Source: Imbricaverruca yamaguchii (taxonomy: Eukaryota > Arthropoda > Thecostraca > Neoverrucidae). Taken from it: a stretch of DNA of 64,000 nucleotides. Made by a program: the position numbers and the translations under genes. The notes beneath the pieces are model-generated. The model was not told the origin of the DNA, did no database searches, and saw nothing but the letters and a program-made list of their open reading frames with translations. Position 1 is the first letter of the stretch. Each line of letters opens with the position of its first letter. The stretch spans positions 367,001 through 431,000 of the forward strand of contig JAOTOL010001451.1 in the NCBI GenBank assembly GCA_034440575.1, written 5' to 3'. This document shows, one piece after another, positions 12,427 to 24,900 of the stretch.

Positions 12427-15400
12427 CTGCATATATATATACAAATGTATATGTATATATGTATACATCATGGTATTGATTAACTTTTCGCACAAGTGAA
12501 ATACTCGGATGAGGTGGCCTTCGACTATTATGGGTTCTTTGTATTTAATTCGACGATCTCGCCAGGGCTGTCCTCCGAGGTTCGCACAGAGTTCGGAGTA
12601 CTCGTAAAATGGCAAAGTAGGCTGTGAGGGAACCATACAGCATTAGCATTTGAGGTCTCGTGATGAGTTGAGATGACTGTAGTTTCATTTACGATGCGAA
12701 TTCCAGCTACGTATTCGCCACGACAGAACCCATGTGGGTGTTGATTCGCCGATCAGTATGAATGCCATCCGATGAAATGAGAGCCCAAAACGGGCGCTAA
12801 AATGATGCTTGGTATTCTGCTGAGTGACTGGACCAAAATAAATAAATAAAGTGACTAAGCGATTCACAGAATGACGACTCCACGGTAGCTTGAGCCTGGT
12901 TTGCATGCGGTGAAGGAATGATAAGTCGTCTTGAGCGCATTTCTGCTTCAGTAGCTCACCGCGTTGATCCGTCTGGGCGTGGAAGGGGAAAGGGGAGGGG
13001 CAGATGTGGGTGCGGCGGCGCCTGAGGGCAGTTTCGGCATCCGTCCATGGTACGCCGCTGGAATGTTCCAGCATCGACTCATAGCATGGCAGCGAGAGCG
13101 ACTGTGGTGAGACGGCACCTTTTGTGCAGTAGAAGACATCACAAAAAGCGTCTCTTCTTCGGACAGATGTCTTAGTAGGTCAAAATCAGATTTCACTTCG
13201 TAAATGAATAGTTTGTACCGGAAATAATTGTCGGAATAATTGTTGTTTGAAAAAAATTGTTCACATGTTGGTTCTTAGCGTGTACCAACGATATCCTCAC
13301 AATATCATCTAGATCTCATAAGCTTCTTGGTAACCTTAAGTTGTATTTCTCACGCATCCCGAAGCTTGTTTTAACTTAGGTGGTGAAGTATGATTAGAAA
13401 ATGAGCTTCAATATTCAGTGACTTCGCTATTTTGGACAGCTTTGGTGTGCGGATGTTAGGCCCGTTTTAGAATGTCTGTTCTGTTGAATGTGCACACGTT
13501 TTTAGACATGTTGATTTAACTAAATTTGCTTGGGAAAAGCATTGACAAAATTAGAAACAATACATGTCCTGAATAGCCTCACCATCCATTGTCACTGTCC
13601 GCGTAATATCCATTTGGAGCACTTGATGAATGATCCACGGCTGCTCTGTTTCATTTGATATTCTTTGTTTGTTTGTTTATTGGTTGGTTCACGACACACT
13701 TTATGCACATTCACGGCTAATGGCGCCGCCCACACTGTTTCGCCGGTGGGCCGCGGGATTGGGAAATGTCCTGAGTGGCGCTAGAGTCGAACCCGGGACC
13801 TTTGGTAACCATAGCCCGACACCTTAACCACTCGGCCATCCCCGCCCCTCATTTGATATTCTAGATTGTTGAACCTGTTTCATGCCGGCAGCACGTTACC
13901 AACCATTGCCGATGTGAATACGTCTGAACACCGCTGCAGCGTTGTGTGCTGCTGACAAAGTAAATTCAGGTGTATACAGCGTCCGAGGTATGCGACCGCT
14001 GATTTTCCAGCTATCGCCCACCTCGCCTCCATTATACCTGGCGACTGGTCAACCGATTTACATAATGCAACACGACATGTAATGAAAGTTTCGACGCGTC
14101 GGGTAATATTATCAGCACTTGGTATAAATTGAGAACAACCTATTATGTAAAAGGCATTTGTTCCAGATAAGTCCAAGGAATTACTTCAGCTTCCCACCAA
14201 TGCCGTCAATGCCACCAATGCCGTCTTCTAGCAACCCAGGTTTTGTTATTTCTGGGTTTGTCTTCACAATCATTGTTTCTTCTGATGGAAATAGTGTAAA
14301 TTTTAGGATAAAATGTTAGTACTAAAACAGGAGAGAAATACAAATATGAATTAACCTCTGCCTGAATAGAACCTTTCGTAGCCAGTTACACGAAGCAAAA
14401 TTTCGGTGTAAGTAGTAAGTAGTAAGTAGTTTGTAGTAAGAATGTTTCTGAAACAGGCTGTAGGCTGGACTAGGTTTTGGACTAATAACACTAACCCCGT
14501 CAAAGAACTGATTTGAGCTGTTCTTCATAGATAATCATATGGATTTCCTAGTGATATAACATTTTAGAGCCTTTGTAGGATGGGAAGGTAATGTCATGCT
14601 GCTTCATATGTCAGGTTTATTTTCAGCTGATCCCAACATTCCCCTTCATCAGTCCAAAGCGGTCAGAATATTATGTGACCGATCGGTGGTGGTGGAAACT
14701 GCAACGTAAACCAGAGCATATATGTGAAGACTGCAACGCAGATACGGACAACATCGCAAGACATGAGGATGTGGTGAAAAACTTACTAAATAGTGGAGAC
14801 TATGCTGCTATAGGGCGGAAATCTGCTAGAGCGAAGCACATTCAGACACACACACACATGCACATGCACATGCACATGCACAACATACACATGCACATTC
14901 ACAACATGCACATGCACAAGTTGCACATGCACAACATGCACATGCACAACATGCACATGCACATGCACAACATGCACATCTACAACATGTACATGTACAA
15001 CATGCACATGCACAACATGCACATGCACAACATGTACATGTACAACATGCACATGCACAACATGCACATGCACAACATGCACATGCACAACATGCACATA
15101 CACAACATGCACATGCACAAATTGCACATGCACAACATGCACAACATGCACATCTACAACATGTACATGTACAACATGCACATGCACAACATGCACATGC
15201 ACAACATGCACATGCACAACATGCACATGCACAACATGCACATGCACAACATGCACATGCACAACATGCACATGCACAACATGCACATGCACAACATGCA
15301 CATGCACAACATGCACATGCACAACATGCACATTCACAACATGCACATGCACAACATGCACATGCACATGCACAATATACGCATCCACATGCACAACATA

Positions 15401-15692
15401 CACATGTATATGCACAACATGCACATGCACAACATGCATATGCACATGCACAATATACACATGTATATGCACAACATGCACATGCACAACATACACATGT
15501 ATATGCACAACATGCACATGCACAACATACATATGCACATGCACAACATACACATGCACATGCACAACATACACGTACACATGCGCATGCACAACATACA
15601 CATACACATACACATACACATGCACATACACATGCACAACATACACATACACATACACATACACGTACACGTACAACATAACCATACACAAC

Positions 15693-15723
<31 letters not shown>

Positions 15724-15876
15724 TACACGTACACACACACAACATATACACAAACTACACATACACAACATACACATGCACAACATACACATAAAGACAT
15801 ACAACATACACACACACAACATACACATACACATACACAAGATATGCACACACACACACACAACATACACATGCCG

Positions 15877-15956
<80 letters not shown>

Positions 15957-18900
15957 TATAGATATGAGCGGCATGTCATATCTTATCGGGCCAGGGAATG
16001 CCTGATAAAATGATATTGATAAAATGGAAATAATCATGAATCGTTCGACAACATTTCATTTTTGAAGGACTTTAGAACGGAAGTGGATGGAAGGGAATGC
16101 GAAGTTTGGGCCTAAATTCTAAGTTTCTAGTGAGTTCTCTACGATTTAGATAGAACATAATACCGCACCTATGATTGTGCGAAACCAATTTGAAGCCACT
16201 GTTATAGCGTATCAGAACCCTGAACCAACTTTGCGTCATCGATTGGCATACTGAGCTATTACGATAGCGTAGCAGCGAATTAACTGCACCGTACGTTGCT
16301 GGAGGAAGGTTCGAGGCCGCACGCAGCTGGGACTCTTCGCAGCACAACTGCAGGGAGCTTATCCGAAGAATCATTTTATGGCAGCGATGCCGCTCGTTCC
16401 GACTGACACTATGTAAATTGTCCGAGATAAAATGGAAATGACGTCAGTAAAAGCAACGGAATGCCGACCAATGACGCGCTGGTAACTGTTCCGATACAAC
16501 ACGGAGCTATTTCGTCCGGCGGTAGTGCCGTTTTGATGTGTTCCTGGAGCCGGCCGCCAGCTCACAGCCGTGCAGCGCACGGACCGTCCGCTCGCGTGGC
16601 CGACCTGACTCTGACCTGTGCTCTCGCCGTCACTGCGAGACGGCGCGACCTCCCGGTCGGCCGGCTTTATGGACCATTGTACGCAGTCGGTCTGGTCTTG
16701 AGGCGGCTGCGGCCTGTTTATGGCCCCACTGCAAGGACGCCAGCGCACCGTCAGCGATGGACTCGGCCGTGGAATGGTGGCTCTGCGACCCGGGCACCGG
16801 ACACCGGACACCGGGCACCGGGCACCGGGCACCGGGCACCGGGCACCGGGCACCGGGCACCGGGTACCGGGCACCGGGCACCGGACACCGGACACCGGAC
16901 ACCGGACACCGGGCACCGGGCACCGGGCACCGGGCACCGGGCACCGGGTACCGGGCACCGGGTACCGGGCACCGGGCACCGGGCACCGGGTACCGGGCAC
17001 CGGGCACCGGGCACCGGGCACCGGGCACCGGGCACCGGGTACCGGGCACCGGGTACCGGGCACCGGGTACCGGGCACCGGGTACCGGGCACCGGGCACCG
17101 GACACCGGCCACCGGGCACCGGACACCGGGTACCGGGCACCGGGTACCGGGCACCGGGCACCGGACACCGGGCACCGGGCACCGGGCACCGGGCACCGGG
17201 TACCGGGCACCGGGCACCGGGCACCGGGTACCGGGCACCGGGTACCGGGCACCGGGTACCGGGCACCGGGTACCGGACACTGGGTACCGGGCACCAGGCA
17301 TCGGGAGGCTGCATTGGTTCTGTTTGATCTTCAGTGTAGTTCTGTTGCCCCCGAACAATGGTCTGACTGGCGGCTTCAGGGCCTCGTGTTCTAATTTCCA
17401 TCTGATCATACCGAGGATTACAAGCCTAATACCATGTATGTGGCTGTTACGAAAAGAATGCTGACCGTAAAGGCAAGCGAGGCGGCATGAAGGAAGCCGA
17501 CACTTATCTATTCAATCATTTCGGAACCTGGAAGCACTCTGGAACAATAGCCAGAGTAAGGTTGAAGCTATCCACGATTTACTTTAATTGACAGATACTG
17601 GAAGCACACCGAATAACAATCGCACCTTTTCTGAGAACTGCAGAAGCGGTGTGACTAACTGTTCCTCGCACAAACAGTTCTGCCTCGAAGATGCGCCAAG
17701 TCATATACCTTCTAAAGTGGTGGGAGCCTCTCGATAATGTTGAGCGCCGTCATGCTCCTCATGCTAGGGGCTCGATATCCCTCCCCTTCCCGTCTATTCG
17801 CCAACTGACGTGAATATGCGTTACTCCAAGCTTCCCGATAGTTTCTGAATGTGTTTGTGTCACGATCCGCCCCCGTCCACCTCTTCACTGCACATGATGC
17901 GACCACTTACCTCCAATGAGACTACCTCAAGTTGAAGTGATAGCTTTTTTCCCAGAAGTAGGGAGTGATGCCTGATTGGGATCAGTTGGCGGTCCGGCTG
18001 CTGAGCACGTGTGTCACGTCTCTCGGGTCTTTCGACCTCTTCCAACAAACTGCGCGATGACAAAGCCGATATCCCCTGCACAAGCTCAACAGTGCAAGAC
18101 GGACTGTGACGTCATCTGTGATGTCATTCTTCAGAAGAGACCACAGACTGAGAAGACGAGGCTGTGGTGTATCGAAGTGTATGGCGTGTTGCTCGGGCTG
18201 CACCGGTGCTCCCTAGCTGCTCGCGCCCTGCGCCGCGGCATGCTGGATGACGATGCTGAAATGCAGAACAATCTATCAATGTGGACACATGCACTCAATA
18301 TTGAAATGTACAAAACTACTAGCTTTGCCGTCGTATTTGAGCTGAAGCTTCACCACTGGCTCCATTTTCCTGACTCCCATTTTGGATGGCATGCAAAATT
18401 GACTCATTAATCCCAACCGTAAGGTCGAGGGATTGACCATGACATGTTTCGTTACTATACTGTTTAGATTGCATTCACGCGACTGGGCTCTGCATGCACG
18501 AACAAATGTGGAGCCAAGCATCGACTTTGACGGCGACGCCCTGTGGGCGGCCGCCGATGTGACTCTTACTCGGCACGGGACCACGTGAAGTGTGAGCCGC
18601 CGATGTGACTCTTACTCGGCACGGGACCACGTGAAGTGTGAGCCGCCGACGACGGTGCCGTCAGTCGGCTGCTGACGTGACTGTTACTCGGCACGGGACC
18701 ACGTGAAGTGTGAGCCGCCGACGTGGCTGTTACTCGGCACAGGACCACGTGAAGTGTGAGCCGCCGACGTGACTGTTACTCGGCACGGGACCACGTGAAG
18801 TGTGAGCCGCCGACGTAACTGTTACTCGGCACGGGACCACGTGAAGTGTGAGCCGCTGATGACGGTGCCGTCAGTCGGCTGCTGACGTGACTGTTACTCG

Positions 18901-21900
18901 GCACTGGACCACGCGAAGTGTGAGCCGCCGACGTGACTGTTACTCGGCACAGGACCACGTGAAGTGTGAGCCGCCGACGTGACTGTTACTCGGCACGGGA
19001 CCACGTGAAGTGTGAGCCGCCGATGATGGTGCTGTCGGTCGGCCGTCGCCGGTCAGCGACTCTGTTCCGGGTGCATCTGGGCTGCCGGTGGCGGCTCTCC
19101 GACCCGACCAGATGCTGCTTTGCATCGCCGCCGGCGGCCCGCCAGCTGTTGGAGTTGGGGGCGCGTATGTAGATAAGCCCGCTCAGTCATGCTGTACACG
19201 GACGGCCCGAAGCGGCGTCGGCAGCACTCGAGCATCGTGACGGGACTGGCTGTTGGCTGGGGTCGTGACCTCGGCCGTCCTCCTGGACAGGAGGGATGCC
19301 CGTTATCTAACGGGGTCGTGATCTCGATGGCCTGCTGTCCTTCCTGGACACGAAGACGTGGGTCGCGGACCTCTTGACGCGGGTCGCGCTTAATAAATGT
19401 TCTCGGCGGAGCACCTCACGATCTTATGACCCGCAACAACGCTCCGCTCCCATGATCTTGAGCGATCTGAGATGGTAGCTTCTGATGTCTACGAATTCCT
19501 TCCTTTTCTGTTTCGTTTTGGATCTTTTTCGTCTTTCTTATTAGAAAGACGAACACACTATTCCAAAGAAGTTCAAACACACTATTCCAAAAGGATTGCT
19601 TAGGTATGTATTTATTGTAGAAAAATTGCATAGTTTGTGCGCATATTCCATTTAGATTGCATGTTCCATTGTAAGTACTATGCAGAGTGCATTTTCGCAG
19701 TTGTTTTTGCAGAGCTGTGAAACATTACATCTCATTTAAGTACTCCCAATAGACATTCCTCTTGCACTAGCATTTAACAATCCAGTCTGCCGCCAGGCGT
19801 TGAGGAGGAAACACGTGTTTGGTGTGGCTACTACATACGAGCTAAGTGTTGCGGAAAAGGACGGTGTACTGGGATAAATTGTGTATAGATATTTAGCGGT
19901 TGCTTCTGAGCGTATATTTCAACAGTTTTTATCAAATAAGTATTTTTGACCAGCAAATTAGGCCAGCAAATATATTAACCCAGGGAGGCTGCCCAGCGCC
20001 ATTTTGTTAAGTTCTAAGGGTGTTGGCTGTGTCAATTTGGTGTTTACGTTTAAGATAGATTTTAAGACTAAGATAGTGGGCATAGCATTACACTAGGTAT
20101 ATCTTCATATCCTAGTGTAACAAATTAGACCAGCAAATATATTAACCCAGGGAGGCTGCCCAGTGCCATTTTGTTAAGTTCTAAGGGTGTTGGCTGTGTC
20201 AATTTGGTGTTTAAGTTTAAGATAGATTTTAAGACTAAGATAGTAGGCATAGCATTACACTAGGTATATCTTCATATCCTAGTGTAACTGCAGGATTGTT
20301 GGGTGTTGTGGACGGGTACTACAGTGTTTGATTCAGTGGTGTATATTTGTGTGGTGTGAGCTCTGTAGTGTGTAATTCTAGAGTGTATAATTCTATAGTG
20401 TAGGCTTCTGTAGTGAATAAGTTTGTGTCAAATTGGTGTGTAAGTTTAAGATAGATTTTAGGACTAAAATAGTGGGCATAAATTACAGTAGGTATCTTCA
20501 TATCTAGTGTAATTATACGGGATTATAGTGTATTGTAGATACTTATAGGCTATATTACTGTATTACTGTAGATATATTACAGTAGATACTTGTAGGCTTA
20601 CAAGCTTACAGTAACTAGACTTAGTACTAAGAGTAGAAAGAAAAAAAAACAACAACAAAAATGGAAGGAGACTGTGGGAATTGTAAGTGTGTGGGAATCA
20701 TTGGGGACTTGAGTAAGAGGTTAGATATGTTAACGGGGGAGGTGGAGCGCTTGAAGTGTTTGGTGGCGGGACCCATCATGGGAGGTGCCAGCCAGGCAAC
20801 TCGGGTGCCCGAGCGGAGGACTGATGGGAGTTCGGATGGCTTGGTCCGGGATGGTGGCAGTTGGAAGGTGGCAAGGCGCCATAGCACCCGACTGGCGCTA
20901 AGGAAGGTGGACATGGGCGTCCCAATTAAAAATAGGTTTGATGCACTGGAGGAGAGGGAAGGTAATGATGAGAGGGACGGAGGTGGGGATGACCAGATGG
21001 CTGAAGATAGAGATGGAGAGAGAGAGGTTTTAGTCATAGGGGATTCCAGGGTTCGGTACATGGACCGAACATTTTGTAGCAAGAATCCCAGCAGACGGAT
21101 GCGTGTTTGCTACCCGGGAGCGCAGGTGAAAGATGTTAGGGATAGGCTGGAGGGAGTAATGAGGGGAAGTGGAGAGGGTGCAACGGTAATTGTGCAGGTT
21201 GGAGTTAACGATGTAGGAAAAAATAATACAGAGGAAACAATGAAAGCCTATAGGGCTTTGATAGGTAGTTTAGCAGGAAGTAGGAAAAGAGGAGTGGTGA
21301 CATCCATCCTCCCTATGGTCCATGCAAGCATGGAGTGGTATTCGAGGGCCATTGGGCTCAATACCAGGGTGGCCAACATTTGTAAGGAGCTTGGGGTGCA
21401 GTTCTTGGATTTGTGGGGGGAGTTTTGGGGGAGGACGGAGATGTTTGCTTTAGATGGATTACATCTGAGCAAGAGAGGAGTGGAATTGCTCAGCAATAGG
21501 TATGAGGAGGCTCTCAACAGGAAACAGGGAAACTAGGCAGGACATGGGGGGATGTAGCTGATAAAGAGAGAAGCATAGCAAGCAATGGAAGGAATAATTT
21601 ATCATGTTTTTATGTCAATGCCAGAAGTGTTAGGAACAAAATTGGGGAACTGCATGCATATATGTTGTCTGAACAGCTAGATTTGGTGTGCATAACAGAA
21701 GCATGGGTTAACGAAAGCATGTTTGGAGACAACTTGCAAGAATTTGAATTGACAGGCTACAACATGCATGCCTATCAAAGAGAGGCAAGGATAGGAGGTG
21801 GCATTCTCTTGTATGTTAGGCAAGTAATGAAATGTCATTCCATAGAGGATGGAGTACATAGTGCAGGAGTAGAATCTTTGTGGTTAGATATAATTCTGAA

Positions 21901-24900
21901 GAATGGAACAAAATTTAGGATTGGGGCATTCTATAGACCTCCAGACCAGAATGAAAACACTGACAGGCTGATGCAGGAAGAGATAAGTAGGAGAGTACAG
22001 GAGAGAACTATTTTGTTGGGGGATTTCAACATAGCAGGATTGGGAAACAAAACAATAGGTGTAAGCAAATCAGAAAGATGTTTCATGGCTTGTTTTGAGG
22101 ACAATTTCTTCTTTCAAATGATACACGAGCCTACAAGGGAAAATAAAATATTAGATCTAGTGCTTACTAATGAGGAAAATTTTGTGCAAAATGTTAACGT
22201 AGGAGAGACCTTTGGTAATAGTGATCACAACATTATACGCTTCTCATTATATGTTGGAAGGGTAGCAACCAACAGAACATTGATTCCGAATTTTACAAAA
22301 GGGAATTACAGTGAGTTCAGGAGCTTCCTAAGTGAAATTAATTGGGAAGACATATTGAATGGCTTAGATGCTTATGAAATGTGGACAATGATAAAAGATA
22401 AGCTATTTCAGGGTCAGGATAGGTTCATTCCCAGTAGGCAAATTAGATCAAACAGGGTTAAGCACCCTTCGTGGCTGACTAGGGAAGTTAAGCAATTACT
22501 GGACTCAAAGAAACAAGCATTCAAGAAACTAAAAGATACTAACTCTGGGTTAAACCTAGAATCATATAGAATAGCTAGAAATAAAGTTAGGAGGTGTGTT
22601 AGAGCATCTAAAAGACTTGCTGAAATCAACTTTGCTCGAGAATGTTCAGCAGGTAATGCTAAGAGATTCTTTAGCTTCTATAAATTTAAGGCTAAAAAGT
22701 GTAGTGTAGGACCACTGGAGGTAGATGGGGAAATAGTGGTTGATGATTGCGACATTGTGGAATCCCTAAGCAAGCAATTCTCATCAGTCTTCACTAAAGA
22801 TAATTCTGGTACAATAGGAACATCTGTAGGCCATGCCATGGCAGATGATATGCTGGAGGATCTTACAATAACTACAGAAGCCGTAGAGAAGCAGTTGCAG
22901 AATATAAAACCTAATAAAGCTTCCGGACCAGATGAAATATATGCTAGGATCTTAGTAGAGTGTGCTAAAGCTTTAGCAACTCCCCTAGGTATCATTTTCA
23001 GGCGATCTATGGAGTATTCAGAAGTACCTGAAGATTGGAGAAATGCAAGTGTAGTACCAATTTTCAAAAAGGGAAATAGGAAGAGTGTAGGAAACTACAG
23101 GCCAGTCAGTTTGACCTCATTAGTTTGCAAAGTACTAGAAAAGCTGGTTAAACAGAATGTTCAGATTCATCTTGATAGGCACAACCTTTTAAGGGATACT
23201 CAACATGGATTTCGATCTCAAAGGTCTTGTTTAACTAACCTATTGGAGTTCATTGAGTATGTTACCAAAGAAGTAGACAATGAAAGCAGGATGGATGTTG
23301 TGTACTTGGACTTTAGCAAAGCTTTTGATAAAGTTCCACATGGAAGGTTAATTCATCAATTACAACAACATGGGATTGTAGGAAAAGTTCTACATTGGAT
23401 TGAAGCATGGTTGCAGGGAAGGAAACAAAGGGTAGTATTGAATGGATGTAAATCTGGTTGGAAAGATGTTCTGAGTGGAGTGCCACAGGGCTCTGTTCTA
23501 GGGCCCCTCCTCTTTATCATCTTTGTGAACAACATTGAAGTAGGGCTGAGGAATAGAGTGTTCAAATTTGCTGATGACATCAAGCTGGTAGGAGTGGCTA
23601 ACAGCAGAGATCAATCTAGTAATATTCAACTAGATTTGGACGACCTAAAAGAGTGGGCTGATCAATGGCAGATGACTTTCAACTATGATAAGTGTAAGGT
23701 TATGCATATAGGGTCTGCAGGCGAGACATTCAGTTATAAAATGGGAGGGAGGGAACTGGATGTTATTGAAGAGGAAAGGGACTTAGGTGTGTTGGTCTCA
23801 AAAGACCTTAAAGCAGAAAAACAATGTATCTCAGCTAGAAATAGGGCACTCAGAATGCTGGGACTCATTAATAGAAGTGTGAAATATAAGAGCAGGGAAG
23901 TCATGAAAAAGCTGTACTTAGCATATGTGCGGCCCCACTTGGAGTACTCTGTACAAGCATGGAGCCCCTACCTAGAAAAGGATATAGATATGTTAGAAAG
24001 AGTCCAGCGCAAAGCCACTAGACTCGTCAGTGGATTAAGTAACTTAGAATATGGAGAAAGGCTTAATGCATTAGATATGTACTCACTCAAGTATAGGAGA
24101 TTAAGGGGAGACATGATTGAAATGTACAAAATTGTTAGAGGGCTAGATCAGGTCAATTTGAATGATGCTCTGCAGTTTAGAGTATCCCATAGGGGTCATC
24201 AATTCAGGTTAGACAAAATGAGGTGCAGGACAGTTAAACGACAACAGGTCTTCAGTCAAAGGGTTGTTGACCAATGGAATAGGCTGCCTGCTGATGCAGT
24301 GGGGAGTCCCTCATTGAATGTCTTTAAAAGTAGGGTGGATAAATTTTTTAGACAGGAAAATGTTGTTTTTGAATTCTAACTTGTGATGCATGGGATATTG
24401 GCAACTTCCTTTGCGATGTCATACTGATGAGATTGGCTGTGGTGGCACAGGTGGAGGGATTGCATGGGTTTGGAATTGATAGGTGTGAACATGTACTTTC
24501 TAATATCTTCTAGACAGGCTTGACCCAGATGGGCCCTTGTGGCCCTTATTAAGCCTTAACACTTTATGACTTTATGACTTTATGACTTTAACAATTTCCA
24601 GACATAGAACAGAATGAAGTTACTCACAAAGCCATTTTATAATGACCACTAGCGGGAAATAATCGTCATGGCATCCCGATGGCGGTGTCCGGCGAGGTAT
24701 AATTACGTTGATCTGAAAACATTTAGATTACATCGCCGGCGAAGTCAACCTATAGACAAACAGAGCATGCTCACTTATCTAAGTCGTTCAGTGTTTGGTT
24801 TAGTAACGGCTTGCTTATGCACAAGCCTTGAACATGCTTAGCTTGATCCGCGTCTGGGATGTATTGTCGAAGATCTGAGAAATCAGACCACAAGTATCTG

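Larger units (their letters stand above)
11764..19785 (+). other. Intron 1, first part: between the arrays
   Basis: Apart from the SINE, arrays and hairpin listed separately, 11764-13650, 13863-14844, 15977-16500, 17306-18550 and 19025-19785 hold no exon that could be supported. There is (AT)n at 12392-12441. A GC-rich block follows the 46-bp array (19025-19390), then AT-rich sequence with a short direct repeat (AACACACTATTCCAAA) near 19550-19580. Confidence 0.6.
19786..24592 (+). mobile_element. Near full-length CR1/jockey-like LINE in intron 1
   Basis: This non-LTR retrotransposon is in sense orientation to the FERM gene. It has a 5' region with 167-bp tandem monomers (19955-20513), ORF1 at 20661-21536 (SGNH esterase type), ORF2 at 21662-24379 (endonuclease and reverse transcriptase), a short 3' UTR with GGCCCTTGTGGCCCTT, and a tail of repeated CTTTATGA (about 24560-24592). 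TTTAACAATCCAG at 19773 and TTTAACAATTTCCAG at 24587 may be an imperfect target-site duplication, which would set the 5' end near 19786. Both ORFs are free of stops, so it is a young and possibly competent copy. Confidence 0.85.

Noticed and set aside
14591..15961. 456-codon His/Met/Asn-rich frame and complementary minus-strand Val/His frames
   Set aside because: They are entirely explained by the CACATG/CACAAC low-complexity array.
16371..17464. Pro/Gly-rich frames on both strands ([11 protein letters not shown] type)
   Set aside because: The 7-bp GGGCACC array leaves all frames open; no gene features were found.
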